Part shown: one piece after another, positions 38,568 to 48,527 of the stretch
Numbering within the stretch: position 1 is the first letter of the stretch
How the letters are laid out: each line of letters starts with the position of its first letter
From: Leptospira bouyouniensis
Lineage (GTDB): Bacteria > Spirochaetota > Leptospiria > Leptospirales > Leptospiraceae
Length of the DNA: 64,000 bases
Direction of reading: 5' to 3'
NCBI RefSeq assembly: GCF_004769525.1
Contig: NZ_RQFT01000001.1
Span: 186,001 to 250,000 of the forward strand
Made by a program: the position numbers and the translations under genes
The notes under the pieces: model-generated
What the model was told of the DNA's origin: nothing
Seen by the model: only the letters and a program-made list of their open reading frames with translations
Databases searched by the model: none

Positions 38568-39377
38568 TCAATGTATTTTGAAGTCGTTGTAGAGTTTTTT
38601 ATAGAGAATTTTTTCTAAAAACTTGGGAGAGAAAAATCGCATCCATTCTAAAAACTTTCCACTCAAATTAAAGGTCACAAGCCTTGCTTCTTTGTCTTCT
38701 GCAACTTTTATGAGTACTTGAGCTACTTCTTTAGCCGACTTACGTTTGCCTTTGGCAGGAGCTTCGGAAAGAAGTTTTCCATCAGAGTCAAGACCCGAAG
38801 TGCGCAACGCTGTGTCTGTGTAAGGGACACAGACAAGTGATACACCAATCCCTTCCTCTAAACTTTCGATACGAAGTGACTCAAGTGCGGCATGAAGTGC
38901 TGACTTGGAAGCAGAGTATGCTGCGCGTCCAGGCACTCCATACAAAGCTGAAACAGTAGATGTTGTGACAATATTCCCTTTGGCTTGGGCCACCAAGGGT
39001 AAGAGTCCTTTGATGAATTGAATGGGTCCAAAAAAATTGGTAGCGAAGGTCTTTTGGTACACTTCCATCGAAAGCGAATCAAACCGACCATGTGCCGTAA
39101 TCCCTGCGTTATTAAACAGAACGTCCACATGACTCACTCGTTTTGAAATCCATTCGATGGCGTCTTGCACCGAACTTGGACTCGCAAGATCACATGTGAC
39201 CCGATGGATGGTCAAATCTTTGTGTTTGGATTTTGGTTCGGGGATGTCTCCTGCTCGTCGGGCCAATAGTACCATTTGGCAAGGGTATAGGGCAAGTTCC
39301 TCAAATAAGGCCTTCCCAATTCCACTGGATGCCCCAGTGATCACTACGACACTATTGTTCCAAAATTCTTTTTTCAT
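38568..39377 (-). CDS. Short-chain dehydrogenase/reductase in lipid cluster
   Basis: ATG at 39377 is chosen because GGAAAGGG precedes it, giving 269 residues. The long frame to 39638 would run through the divergent gene's start. TGASSGIGKALFEELA is the cofactor motif, NNAGI follows, and VPGRAAYSASKSALHAAL holds the catalytic Tyr/Lys. The C-terminus (FFSPKFLEKILYKKL) is basic and hydrophobic and may touch membrane. The family includes acyl and sphinganine-like reductases. It lies 34 bp upstream of the DUF1295 gene and probably starts this three-gene cluster. Confidence 0.88.
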   Translation of the reverse strand: MKKEFWNNSVVVITGASSGIGKALFEELALYPCQMVLLARRAGDIPEPKSKHKDLTIHRVTCDLASPSSVQDAIEWISKRVSHVDVLFNNAGITAHGRFDSLSMEVYQKTFATNFFGPIQFIKGLLPLVAQAKGNIVTTSTVSALYGVPGRAAYSASKSALHAALESLRIESLEEGIGVSLVCVPYTDTALRTSGLDSDGKLLSEAPAKGKRKSAKEVAQVLIKVAEDKEARLVTFNLSGKFLEWMRFFSPKFLEKILYKKLYNDFKIH

Positions 39378-39469
39378 ACTACCCTTTCCAGAAGATTCCC
39401 ACTCGACAAAGGAATCGGAAAGCAAAGGATCTGACGAGTGAATTTTCTTAGAAGGTGGATTGGGAATTA

Positions 39470-40492
39470 ATGAAGAACAAAGTATGGGAAATCCAAGGGA
39501 GTTTTGGAATCCAAAACCTAAAAGAGGCAGAACGTGAGGTATCAGAAACACTCGCACCCAAGGAAGTTCTTGTTCGCCTAACAGCAACTTCACTAAACTA
39601 TCGTGATTATTTAATGGTGATTGGGACTTACAACCCAAGACAAAAACTCCCCCTTGTGCCTTGTTCTGATGGAGCCGGAGTTGTGGAAGCAGTAGGGTCA
39701 GAAGTCACCCTTTGGAAAAAAGGAGACCGGGTCCTTCCCATCTTTGCCCAAAAATGGATCGATGGTGCACCCAATATGGATAACCTTCGTTCCACACTTG
39801 GTGGACCCAATGACGGATGTTTGGCGCAATATGGAAAATTCTCGGAAGAAGGACTCGTAGCCACTCCAAGCCATCTAACAGACCAAGAAGCAGCAACACT
39901 TGGTTGTGCCGGCCTCACTGCCTATAATGCAGTCGTGAACTTTGGTGGGATCGAACCAGGTAGTGATGTACTTTGCCTTGGTACGGGAGGTGTTTCTTTA
40001 TTTGCCCTACAATTTGCTAAAATGATGGGAGCTCGTGTTATCATCACGTCCTCAAGCGATGAAAAATTAGCGCGTGCCAAAACTCTCGGTGCTGACGAAA
40101 CCATCAACTATGCCACCAAGTCCAATTGGGAACGAGATGTCAGAAAACATACAAAAATGGCAGGAGCCGATCTTATAATTGAAGTCGGAGGTGCAGGCAC
40201 CATGCAAAAGTCCATGATGAGTGTAAAACCTTACGGTACCATTGCTCTTATTGGTGTGCTTGCAGGTGGTGAGTCCAGTTTATCACTCTACCCAATCCTT
40301 ATGCAAGGTGTGAAAGTACAAGGTATAATTGTGGGTAGCCGTGCCGACTTTGAAAAAATGAACCGGGCGATCGAACAAAACAAAACGAAACCAGTAGTGG
40401 ACAAAGTGTTCGGCTGGGAAGATGTGCCAGAGGCATTGGAATATTTACAAACGGGAAAACATTTTGGGAAAGTGGTTGTGAGTTGGGAGTGA
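39470..40492 (+). CDS. Zinc-free quinone oxidoreductase/alcohol dehydrogenase-like protein (MDR family)
   Basis: ATG at 39470 gives 340 residues. An upstream TTG is not needed. It has the GroES-like N-terminal domain ([30 protein letters not shown]) and a Rossmann domain ([18 protein letters not shown]), and ends with GKVVVSW. This is the MDR class whose members reduce quinones or enoyl compounds. The catalytic zinc Cys position of alcohol dehydrogenases is not kept (NYRDYL at that place), so a zinc-independent reductase is likely. It is divergent from the SDR gene, with about 90 bp between the two starts. Confidence 0.87.
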   Translation: MKNKVWEIQGSFGIQNLKEAEREVSETLAPKEVLVRLTATSLNYRDYLMVIGTYNPRQKLPLVPCSDGAGVVEAVGSEVTLWKKGDRVLPIFAQKWIDGAPNMDNLRSTLGGPNDGCLAQYGKFSEEGLVATPSHLTDQEAATLGCAGLTAYNAVVNFGGIEPGSDVLCLGTGGVSLFALQFAKMMGARVIITSSSDEKLARAKTLGADETINYATKSNWERDVRKHTKMAGADLIIEVGGAGTMQKSMMSVKPYGTIALIGVLAGGESSLSLYPILMQGVKVQGIIVGSRADFEKMNRAIEQNKTKPVVDKVFGWEDVPEALEYLQTGKHFGKVVVSWE

Positions 40493-40517
40493 GATAAGAA
40501 AAAAAATCAAATTTCTG

Positions 40518-40532
40518 TTGGCCATCGCAAAA
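40518..40532 (+). repeat. Left copy of TTGGCC-TCGCAAAA repeat
   Basis: TTGGCCATCGCAAAA here recurs with one change at 47753-47767. The two copies bracket the AT-rich accessory region. Confidence 0.4.
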
Positions 40533-40618
40533 GTATTAACCAACTGTAGATAGAATCAACAAAGTAAGACCAATACTAAAAAAAGAAGTTTTGAATTCCC
40601 TTTGTTATTGGTTATATG

Positions 40619-40626
40619 ATTATAAT
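40619..40626 (+). promoter_or_regulatory. Possible -10 promoter element before lipoprotein gene
   Basis: TATAAT at 40621-40626 lies 43 bp before the ATG of the lipoprotein gene in a very AT-rich region. No convincing -35 box at the right spacing was found. Confidence 0.35.
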
Positions 40627-40668
40627 TTATGCAGAAGCAAATAAATCTCAAGGCAAACGGATACTTAC

Positions 40669-41082
40669 ATGAAACTACTTTTGATTATTTTGCTAACTGC
40701 AAATTGCATTTCATCGTATGTGAAACAAAATTATCCAACCACAAATTATCAAAATACCAACGTACCAATAAAATTATTAGAAATACACGAATCAGAGAAT
40801 TATCTAAAATTTATTTGGGAAGAAATGAGTACCATAAAACTATCAAAAAATCATAGAGGTAACGAAGAAACTTCCGAGATAATAAACTTTCGATCAACAT
40901 GTTTAGATAAGAAATCGTTTGATAACTCTGAAATCGAATTGGATATATCAAAAACTTGCCCTCCCGAAGAAATGTTTGTAAACATTAAATTCAACTCATA
41001 TAATAAAAAAGAGTATCAGATTTATTCAAATCCAAAAGCAAGAATTGGAGTAAGGAATCGATATAATGGTAGTTTCAAATAA
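40669..41082 (+). CDS. AT-rich lipoprotein gene, unknown function
   Basis: The 137-residue product begins with MKLLLIILLTANC, a short signal with a candidate lipobox (TAN-Cys13). The mature protein is polar, with two further cysteines (RSTCLDK and SKTCPPEE) and a basic C-terminus. Base composition is clearly richer in A/T than the upstream oxidoreductase gene, suggesting acquisition or relaxed composition in this region. Its stop overlaps the end of the giant kinase gene by 8 bp, tail to tail. No family was recognised. Confidence 0.65.
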   Translation: MKLLLIILLTANCISSYVKQNYPTTNYQNTNVPIKLLEIHESENYLKFIWEEMSTIKLSKNHRGNEETSEIINFRSTCLDKKSFDNSEIELDISKTCPPEEMFVNIKFNSYNKKEYQIYSNPKARIGVRNRYNGSFK

Positions 41083-44000
41083 AATGATATTTTTCTAAAA
41101 TTCTTTTGATTTCATTCGATGAGACTGGTTTCGTCACAAAATCTGACATACCAACCTCTTTACTTTTTTCTTCATCTTCCCGAAATGCAGCTGCTGTTAA
41201 TGCTATGATTGGGATATACTCCCCACTTTCATTTTCAAGTTCTCTAATTTTTTTTGTTACTTCATAGCCATCCATTTCCGGCATTTGAACATCCATAAAG
41301 ATTAAACTTGGATGAAAATCTTTATATTTTTTGAGAGCATCTCTGCCGCTTGGAGAATCAATCAAAGTAGTATTGGGGGCCAACTTATTTATAATCATAC
41401 TTAATAGTTTAATATTCAGAGAAATATCATCTACTATCAAAATTGAGTTATTGGCTGGTAGGTGTTTCGAATTGCTTATTGAGTATTCATCATCAATTGA
41501 ATTTTTTTCATTTGTTTCAACAAAATCATTTTGCATTAAACACTGTGCAAGTTCATTTATTTTTACTGGTTTCAGCAAACTACTGCCAAAACTTTCCTCA
41601 GATTCATCCCGTATTGAAACTAACTCATTTGCTGCAGACTGTAGAAGAATGACTTTAATACGACTTCCTAATTTCTTTTCCTTCTCATTTATTAATTGGA
41701 GAAAATCAAATTCGTCTTTGAGTAAGACATCACAATCACATATAATTAAATCATATTTTTCTGAATTTGAGAGTTTATTCCGAGCATCAATTCCATTTGA
41801 ACAAGAATCAAATTCGATTCGAAACAATTGAATCATACCTTCTAATATATTACGATTAAGATCATTGTCTTCAATAATTAAACAACGATTAAATTTAGCA
41901 ATTTTTTCAATTTCGATTTGTAAATCCTCTTCCTCGTAATTTGTAATGAACTCAAACCAAAAAATGGAACCTACTCCGATTTCACTATCAAAATGAATTT
42001 TACTATCCATTCTATTTGCGATCATATCAGAAATAACTAAACCTAACCCAGTCCCCCCAAATTTACGAGTTGTAGATGTATCGGCTTGCGTAAATGCTTT
42101 GAATAATTTTACTTTTTGAACATCCGAAATTCCAATTCCAGTGTCTCTTACTGAAAATTTATATTTCCCTCTATTATGATCTAATGATTCAAATTCAACC
42201 TTCAATTCAACTTCTCCATTTTCAGTAAACTTGACTGCATTACTCAAAAGGTTGATGAGAATTTGTCTGAGACGGACAGGATCAGCGATACCTTTTCGAG
42301 GCATTCGATAATCAATATTCAATAATACTTCGATATTCTTTTTTGCGGCGGAAAATTTCACAATATCAATACAATTCTCAGCTAATTCCCAAAAATCTGT
42401 TTTGATTTGCTCTAAATTTAGCATACCAGCTTCAATTTTTGAAAAATCTAGAATATCATTAATAATTTCAAGAAGTGCATGACTTGATATGATTGCATTC
42501 TCTACATATTGTTTTTGCAGAGTGTTTAAAGATGTATTCTTCAAAAGTTCTGTAAATCCGATCACACCATTCAATGGTGTCCGAATTTCATGACTCATAT
42601 TTGCTAAAAACTCACTTTTTGCTTTATTTGCTCGGTCCGCTTCATCTTTTGCTTGTTGCAGTGAATCCTGAAATAATTTTTCCATTGTGATATCCCAATT
42701 GGCACCAATCATTCTCACCGCATTACCTGCTTGATCCCAAATAACAATTGCAGATGCTCGAATATAATGTATTGATCCTTCTGGCCATATAATGCGAAAT
42801 TCTGTATTAAACTCTTTAACTCCTTTTTGAGCCTGGTAAAGTTCAAACTCTAATCTGGAAATATCCTCAGGATGGATTCCCGATTTCCAAGCTTCATATA
42901 CACCTGCAAAGGAATCTCTAGAGATACCATAAATTGTATACATTCGATCATCCCAAATGAGCTGATTTTCTCGAATGTTATAATCCCATACACCAACGTT
43001 TGCTGCTGTTGTTGCCAAATTTAAACGGAGAGAAGTTTCCATGATCGTTTCTTCATGAATTTTTTTGATTGTGATATCTTGAGCCATACCTCGCAAACCA
43101 ACGATCTTATCGTTTTCGATTACGGCTTCTCCCCTCACCCACATCCAACCTTTACTTTTATCTTTTTGGATTGTTTGAAGCTCTAATTCATAGGGTACTC
43201 CAGTTTCCAAAGTTGTTTTCAATGCAAGTGATAATTGGTTCCAACTATCCGGCGTAAACAATTTCATATGTTCAGTAAAATGTGGAGGAGGTTTTGAAGG
43301 ATCAAATCCATACATTTTATACAATTCTTCTGTCCACGTGACTTCGTTTGATTGTAAGTCTAATTCCCAGCTACCCATCTTGGCAATCTGTTGCGCTTTT
43401 TTTAAAGACTCTTCGCTTTTTTGGATTCGTAATCGATTTTTCTTATCGATATCAATATCTTGTAACACACCGAATAATCTAACACAGGTGCCGTTTTTAA
43501 ATTCAGCATTCCCTATGGCTCTCACCCAAAGGATTCTTCCATTGACTGTTGTAATCTGTAACTCCATATCATAAGGAGTACCGTCTGACATTGCTAATTG
43601 GATCGCTTTCTCTAATTTACTCCAACTCTCAGGAGTATAAAAATTTGCCATCTGATCATATGTTGGGACAAAACCATGAGGCAATTCATGAATTTCACAG
43701 ATCAAATCTGACCATATGATTTCACCAGATAATTTATTAAAATCCCAACCTCCAACTCGGGCTACTTGATTTGTTTGTGCTAAAAAACTTTTATTCCTTT
43801 CTAATTCTATTCTTGCAAGAGTCTTTGAAGTGATGTCTCTAGCAATAAACAATACTTCATCTTTGTTGGCTGGGACCATCCTACCTTCCCAATACCTAGT
43901 ATTAATTCCTTCACCTAATTCATATTCATATGTTACCAATTTATTAGTTTCAAGTGTCTCTTGAATTTTTTCAATTGCTTGTTTTGCTTGATACATAGGT

Positions 44001-45376
44001 AAAATTTCTAAAACAGATTTATTTAAGAAAACTTCCGGTGGAACCAACAAATCCGACGTTTCTTGTGTGTGATAATCTAAAAATCTCCCCTGTTTATCAA
44101 ATCGGAATATGATATCCGGTAATACTTTTACTATCGAGGCAAAACGAGCCTGACTTTCTTGCAAGGCAGCTTCCGTTTTTTTAACATTTGTTATATCCTG
44201 TCTAATTGAAATGAAGTTCGTTATATTACCATCTTCATCCAAAATTGGCTTTATTACAGATAATACCCAATATTCGTTTCCATCTTTTGCGCGATTTTTA
44301 ATTTCCCCCTTCCAAGACTTCCCACTCAAAATAGTTTCCCAAACATTGTGCCAGAAATCCTTACTATGATACCCTGAATTTATAACTCTATGAGTTTTAC
44401 CAATCAACTCCTCTTCTGTATATCCTGATAACTCACAAAACTTTTGATTTATCTTTAAGATCTTACCTTTTTTATCCGTCACTGATACTAAAGAATTTTC
44501 ATTCACTGCATCGGTGATATCTTGAATCTCCTTTGTTGCATTCTGTATCTGAATTTCTTTTCTTTTTTGATCTGAAATTTCTTTAATATTGGCAAAAAAT
44601 GCGATTGGTTCATCGTTTTGATTTTTTAACACACCCGTAGAAAGAAGTACAGGAAATCGTTCTCCGTTTTTTCTTTTAAAGGTAAGTTCAAAATTTTTAT
44701 GATTCCCTAACAATGTTTCTTCGAATGCTTTGTTAATTTCTAACAACTTTTCTTCTGGCCAATATGGATACGGAGGCACGCTTCCCAGAAGTTCCTCTTG
44801 GTTAAACCCGGTCATTTCTAAGAATGAACGATTCACTTTGATTTGTTTGCCTTGTGAGTCAATGACCGAGAAACCATCAGCCATATTTGCCAAAAGTTGG
44901 TTGGCTAAATCACTGTTTGCAATTGAATCAGTTGAATCTCGTTTAAAAGATTTTGTAAGATCAGTTGTTTTTAATAAATGGTCATCGTAATCTTTAACCA
45001 ATATTTGCAGTAAATCTTTTTTCTCATCATCAAATGTAATCAATTTAAAATCAAACAGATATAAGATGATCGATTTGGAATTGTTATTTTGAGGGAATAC
45101 AATTTTATCAAAAAATTGAATGGCTCTATTTTCACTAACACTTGTTAAATCAAATTCAAGATTGTTTAAGATTTCCTTTTTGGAAGATGGGCGAATATTC
45201 GATAAATCTAATACGATATCCAACTCTGAGTAGTTCAGCAAATTGAGTCCGAAATTTGCTAATATAAGCTCTTTTTCCGGCGTGTATTCGATGATCAATG
45301 CATAAGAAACATTACATATTGAGGAAGCAAGTCGACTGATTCTATCAAAAATGGATTTCAACTCATTTGTGGGCAT
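41075..45376 (-). CDS. Hybrid sensor histidine kinase with six PAS domains and two receivers
   Basis: The 1433-residue protein starts at ATG 45376, with GAGAAAG upstream. After an N-terminal region resembling a GAF or PAS-like sensor (about 1-150), six PAS/PAC units follow (about 165-925). They can be recognised by NRSFLEMTGF, INQKFCELSGY, VLPDIIFRFD, ARVGGWDFN, AKMGSWELD and ANVGVWDYN. Then come HisKA with SHEIRTPLNG, HATPase with LLSNAVKFTE and TGLGLVI, and two receivers. The first has its Asp in IICDCDVLL and looks partly degenerate. The second has FMDVQMPEMDG. No membrane span is present. It lies in an AT-rich region with no obvious partner. Confidence 0.93.
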   Translation of the reverse strand: MPTNELKSIFDRISRLASSICNVSYALIIEYTPEKELILANFGLNLLNYSELDIVLDLSNIRPSSKKEILNNLEFDLTSVSENRAIQFFDKIVFPQNNNSKSIILYLFDFKLITFDDEKKDLLQILVKDYDDHLLKTTDLTKSFKRDSTDSIANSDLANQLLANMADGFSVIDSQGKQIKVNRSFLEMTGFNQEELLGSVPPYPYWPEEKLLEINKAFEETLLGNHKNFELTFKRKNGERFPVLLSTGVLKNQNDEPIAFFANIKEISDQKRKEIQIQNATKEIQDITDAVNENSLVSVTDKKGKILKINQKFCELSGYTEEELIGKTHRVINSGYHSKDFWHNVWETILSGKSWKGEIKNRAKDGNEYWVLSVIKPILDEDGNITNFISIRQDITNVKKTEAALQESQARFASIVKVLPDIIFRFDKQGRFLDYHTQETSDLLVPPEVFLNKSVLEILPMYQAKQAIEKIQETLETNKLVTYEYELGEGINTRYWEGRMVPANKDEVLFIARDITSKTLARIELERNKSFLAQTNQVARVGGWDFNKLSGEIIWSDLICEIHELPHGFVPTYDQMANFYTPESWSKLEKAIQLAMSDGTPYDMELQITTVNGRILWVRAIGNAEFKNGTCVRLFGVLQDIDIDKKNRLRIQKSEESLKKAQQIAKMGSWELDLQSNEVTWTEELYKMYGFDPSKPPPHFTEHMKLFTPDSWNQLSLALKTTLETGVPYELELQTIQKDKSKGWMWVRGEAVIENDKIVGLRGMAQDITIKKIHEETIMETSLRLNLATTAANVGVWDYNIRENQLIWDDRMYTIYGISRDSFAGVYEAWKSGIHPEDISRLEFELYQAQKGVKEFNTEFRIIWPEGSIHYIRASAIVIWDQAGNAVRMIGANWDITMEKLFQDSLQQAKDEADRANKAKSEFLANMSHEIRTPLNGVIGFTELLKNTSLNTLQKQYVENAIISSHALLEIINDILDFSKIEAGMLNLEQIKTDFWELAENCIDIVKFSAAKKNIEVLLNIDYRMPRKGIADPVRLRQILINLLSNAVKFTENGEVELKVEFESLDHNRGKYKFSVRDTGIGISDVQKVKLFKAFTQADTSTTRKFGGTGLGLVISDMIANRMDSKIHFDSEIGVGSIFWFEFITNYEEEDLQIEIEKIAKFNRCLIIEDNDLNRNILEGMIQLFRIEFDSCSNGIDARNKLSNSEKYDLIICDCDVLLKDEFDFLQLINEKEKKLGSRIKVILLQSAANELVSIRDESEESFGSSLLKPVKINELAQCLMQNDFVETNEKNSIDDEYSISNSKHLPANNSILIVDDISLNIKLLSMIINKLAPNTTLIDSPSGRDALKKYKDFHPSLIFMDVQMPEMDGYEVTKKIRELENESGEYIPIIALTAAAFREDEEKSKEVGMSDFVTKPVSSNEIKRILEKYHFI

Positions 45377-45388
45377 TTTCTTTCTCAA

Positions 45389-45943
45389 TATATCTATAAA
45401 GCAAATGGATTCACAAAATTTGAGATGATGTGTCTAAGGAGATCATACGAACGATTTTGAATGATTCTTACCCCTACTTTGGAAAAAACGAAGATTGGGA
45501 TTCAAATTTGGTAAAGAAATTGAGTTTTTCCACCAAAACACCAGAGTCCGAGGACCTAAGCATTTAGGTCTAATTCTCTAATTTCGCCATTTTGGTCACA
45601 GTGGTCGATACCTAAGCAACAGATCAGTTTCACTTCCAGGATTGTCCTAAATTTTTTCGAAAACCAATGTATAGAAATAAAACCGTTATATGCGAATTGT
45701 TTCATCTGACCACTTGCATAAAATATACACATATATTAGATATTTATAACATTTAGATAATATTATACACTGTCTATTTGGTAATCTTTGTAATCCCTGA
45801 TTCGAATTTTTTGATACAAAGTACATAATGTCCAATAAATCATAGATACTTATCTTTTTTAAAATTTTTACCTACAGTCTGTACGATTCTTGCATTCATT
45901 TTTGGCATAGGAGAAGGCCGTAAATGGTCTTTCAAAACTAAAA
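45389..45943. other. About 555-bp gene-poor region before the porin pseudogene
   Basis: No open frame of protein-like composition and no tRNA-like or riboswitch-like fold was found. The only structure noted is the GACCTAA-GCAT-TTAGGTC inverted repeat at 45553-45570. The region is strongly AT-rich towards 45900. Confidence 0.6.
45553..45570. repeat. GACCTAA inverted repeat
   Basis: GACCTAA and TTAGGTC are perfect inverted arms around GCAT, in the middle of the gene-poor region. It might be an operator or the remains of a mobile element end. Confidence 0.4.
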
Positions 45944-47127
45944 ATGCGAATATCCACTTTTTTAAATTTGTTTTTACTTGTGATTGTCGTTAGTAGTTTT
46001 CTTGAAGCGCAACCAACACCACAAGAACCCCAAGGCCAAAGCCTTACTCCCAATCCAACATCTCCCCCTCAAAGTACCACTCCCGCGATACAATCTGTCC
46101 AAGAACCGAAACAAACTCCATCTCCTCCTCTTGGTCAGATGGATGCGGACAAGGGCACCTGCGCTGAATCCATCTGACTACATTCATATTGATGTGTATT
46201 ATCTTGGTCTGCAAAAAGAATACCTTAGGACAAACCAATCCCTTGTCCTCACAACAGGAGAAGTCGGAAATCCCAATACGAGAGCTGGTAGATCGGACGT
46301 GCTCCATACCTACGGGATGCGGCTCACAAACAAAACCCAAGCGAATAAAAAAGCCTTACAAGCCATCGACTATTCCTTTGAATATGCAGTGCAAACGGGA
46401 ACAACAGGTAAAAATGTCACTCCGAAAGGGGATAGTTTCCAAACCAATGTGAGTTTGGTTGACCCCCTCACCAATACCACCTACCAACAAAATTTATACC
46501 TAGAAAAAGAACGATACAAAACCTATGCTTTTGGTGCTGACATTGGTTATACGATAGCAAAATTCCGAGTGGGAGGCGCGTATGATGTAAGAAGTGGTGA
46601 TCCAAATCGTGCGGATGGATCGATTGCATCCTTCCAAAACCTATTTCACACCAACCATTTGTTTTATGGAATGGCCGACCAAATCAGTTGGGTGAACATG
46701 AAATCAAAATCAGTAAATTTTAGTTATGCGACAGAATCTTATGGATCATTCCGTATCGACTATTTTGCCATCGAAAAACACAAATTACAAGATAGTTGGT
46801 ATGATATTGCTGGTGTTGCCAAAACGGGTGCGAGTACGGAATCCTTTTCCAATAACCAATATGACACAAGCCAAGTCCTTACCGAAAAAGGGGCTGGGGA
46901 CAATCGACCGGTTTCTTACCTTGGCCGTTCCCTCTTCCGCGAAGTGGATGTGAAATACAATATCCCTTACAAAAACATTCTATTGGAGGCAGGTTATAGT
47001 ATGATCTTTGCAGGGGGATGCCATCCAAAACAAAGTGAATGACCGCACCGTCATTGCGAATGTGTATACGAACCAATTTGGTAAAAACGCACAGTTTGCG
47101 TATCTGATGATGACTGCACATTTTTAG
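45944..47127 (+). pseudogene. Broken alginate-export-type outer-membrane porin
   Basis: The first frame (45944-46177) encodes a signal peptide (MRISTFLNLFLLVIVVSSFLEA), a Pro/Gln-rich stretch and then LGQMDADKG before a stop. From about 46150 a second frame encodes barrel sequence matching the C-terminal half of alginate-export family porins (IHIDVYYLGLQ, FGADIGYTIAKFRVGGAYDV, LFHTNHLFYG, NILLEAGYSMIFAG). A third frame after the GGGGG run near 47017 completes it (DAIQNKVNDR, to a stop at 47127). The N-terminal half of the barrel is missing between the first two parts. Deletion plus frameshifts make a functional porin unlikely, barring sequencing error at the G-run. Confidence 0.75.
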
Positions 47128-47767
47128 AAAAACATTGTCTGACAAATACTCGAAAGGTTCCCTCCTTGTTTCGATGCAAATTGAGACAAGGGAGAATTTT
47201 TGGCTGTTTCAAAAGCAGCGAAACAATAATACAAAGACATTTTATTTGGCCACAGTCATATGTGATTTTAAAGAAATCTTGCTTTTTAAAGGAGCTTATC
47301 ATATGTTAGTTGAGAGCCATTCTACCCATTCACGACCGCGGTATCGGCTCCATTATCTCCTTTCGGAAATGATTTCCACAAGGAAAGTCAGTTCATCGTT
47401 TCAAACATAGATCAGAGATTCGTGTTCACTGCGGATTGAACGCAAGTGCAGATAACTTAATTGGATCTAGTTAAGAGAATACACCGATTTTGAAATGATT
47501 TTTCGAAATGGAGTTTTGAATAATACGAATCATATTCATCAGGTTTAAGCCATTGTGAATGAATAATATCTCTGGTATCATAGTAAGAATCGGGCAATGG
47601 TTGTGACAGCTTGTGATAACATATCGTTTACCGAATTTTACTTTCCGATGTAACCTAACCATTTGGTTCCAACGGGATGTTCGGGACTAGTCAGTAACCT
47701 ACGAAATTAAGACGAATGTCAGAAAGGAAATTTGGCGTCGTCCGAACTGGTATTGGCCGTCGCAAAA
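47128..47767. other. About 640-bp degenerate, gene-poor region
   Basis: Only short frames interrupted by stops are present. One frame at about 47331-47470 reads like remnant protein (HDRGIGSIISFRK, stop, then VHRFKHRSEIRVHCGLN and a stop at 47470), but no family could be named. The region ends with the TTGGCCGTCGCAAAA repeat that touches the HAD gene stop codon. Confidence 0.55.
47753..47767 (+). repeat. Right copy of TTGGCC-TCGCAAAA repeat
   Basis: TTGGCCGTCGCAAAA matches the copy at 40518-40532 at 14 of 15 positions and lies directly next to the stop codon of the HAD gene. Confidence 0.4.
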
Positions 47768-48418
47768 TTAAACTTTCACCAATTCAAAAATTTTTTTATC
47801 TCTAAAGTTATTGATAATTAAATCAGCTTGAGTAAGATCTTGATTTCCAGAATTGGGATTATAATAAGCTATACAAAACATATTAGCAGCTTTTGCGGCT
47901 TTAATACCATTTGTACTATCTTCAATCACAACACAATGATCAACATTACATTCAAAGTATTCAGATACTTTTAAGAATATATCAGGATTCGGTTTTCCCA
48001 AAACAACATCTTCTCCACTAATAATGAAATCGAAATATTCAGAAATTTTGAGTTTGCTAAGAATTAAATTAATATTCTTTCTTAGAGAAGATGATGCGAG
48101 AGCTATCTTACATTGTTTCATTTTCAAGAAGTCTAAGAAATCAATTAAATATTCGGTAGGTTTCAAATCCAAACTTGATAGAGTTTTAAACTTCAATTCT
48201 TTTTCTAATTCAATATAATACTCGATATCATCTTTTAGTTTAAATTCTGATTTTAAAAAATTCCAAAAGATTTTTGCAGATATACCGACATAGTTTTGAT
48301 GTATATGAATAGGCAAATTAATTCCAAGTTCATGAAACCATTTTTGGTTCATATCCAAGTAAATTTTTTCGCTGTCTAGAATAACACCATCCATATCAAA
48401 AATAAATAAATTCTTCAT
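47768..48418 (-). CDS. HAD-family phosphatase (beta-phosphoglucomutase-like)
   Basis: The 216-residue protein has all HAD motifs: IFDMDGVILDSE with the nucleophile Asp near residue 8, ALASSS, the Lys in VVLGKPNPDIF, and VIEDSTNGIKAA. The four-helix cap between residues 20 and 85 is that of the beta-PGM/phosphatase group. It probably dephosphorylates or isomerises a sugar phosphate. Codons are extremely AT-rich compared with flanking genes, suggesting a different origin. The stop codon abuts the right copy of the 15-bp repeat. No co-transcribed neighbour is seen. Confidence 0.88.
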   Translation of the reverse strand: MKNLFIFDMDGVILDSEKIYLDMNQKWFHELGINLPIHIHQNYVGISAKIFWNFLKSEFKLKDDIEYYIELEKELKFKTLSSLDLKPTEYLIDFLDFLKMKQCKIALASSSLRKNINLILSKLKISEYFDFIISGEDVVLGKPNPDIFLKVSEYFECNVDHCVVIEDSTNGIKAAKAANMFCIAYYNPNSGNQDLTQADLIINNFRDKKIFELVKV

Positions 48419-48493
48419 TTTCTAAATTTGAATAAATCCTAGCTTTTGTATAAAGTTTTTTTTATTACGGAGCATAACAAGAAAATCACAGCG

Positions 48494-48527
48494 AACAATC
48501 TATTTATCATTTGATAAATTGATTGTT
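48494..48527. terminator. Strong hairpin between HAD and lipoprotein genes
   Basis: AACAATC-T-ATTTATC pairs with GATAAAT-T-GATTGTT around ATTT, giving 14 pairs with one T-T mismatch. It may terminate the lipoprotein operon that reads towards it from 49486, but no U-run follows on either strand. Confidence 0.5.

Noticed and set aside
41331..41831. 166-residue plus-strand frame
   Set aside because: It is antisense to the receiver domains of the hybrid kinase and shows no protein-like motif.
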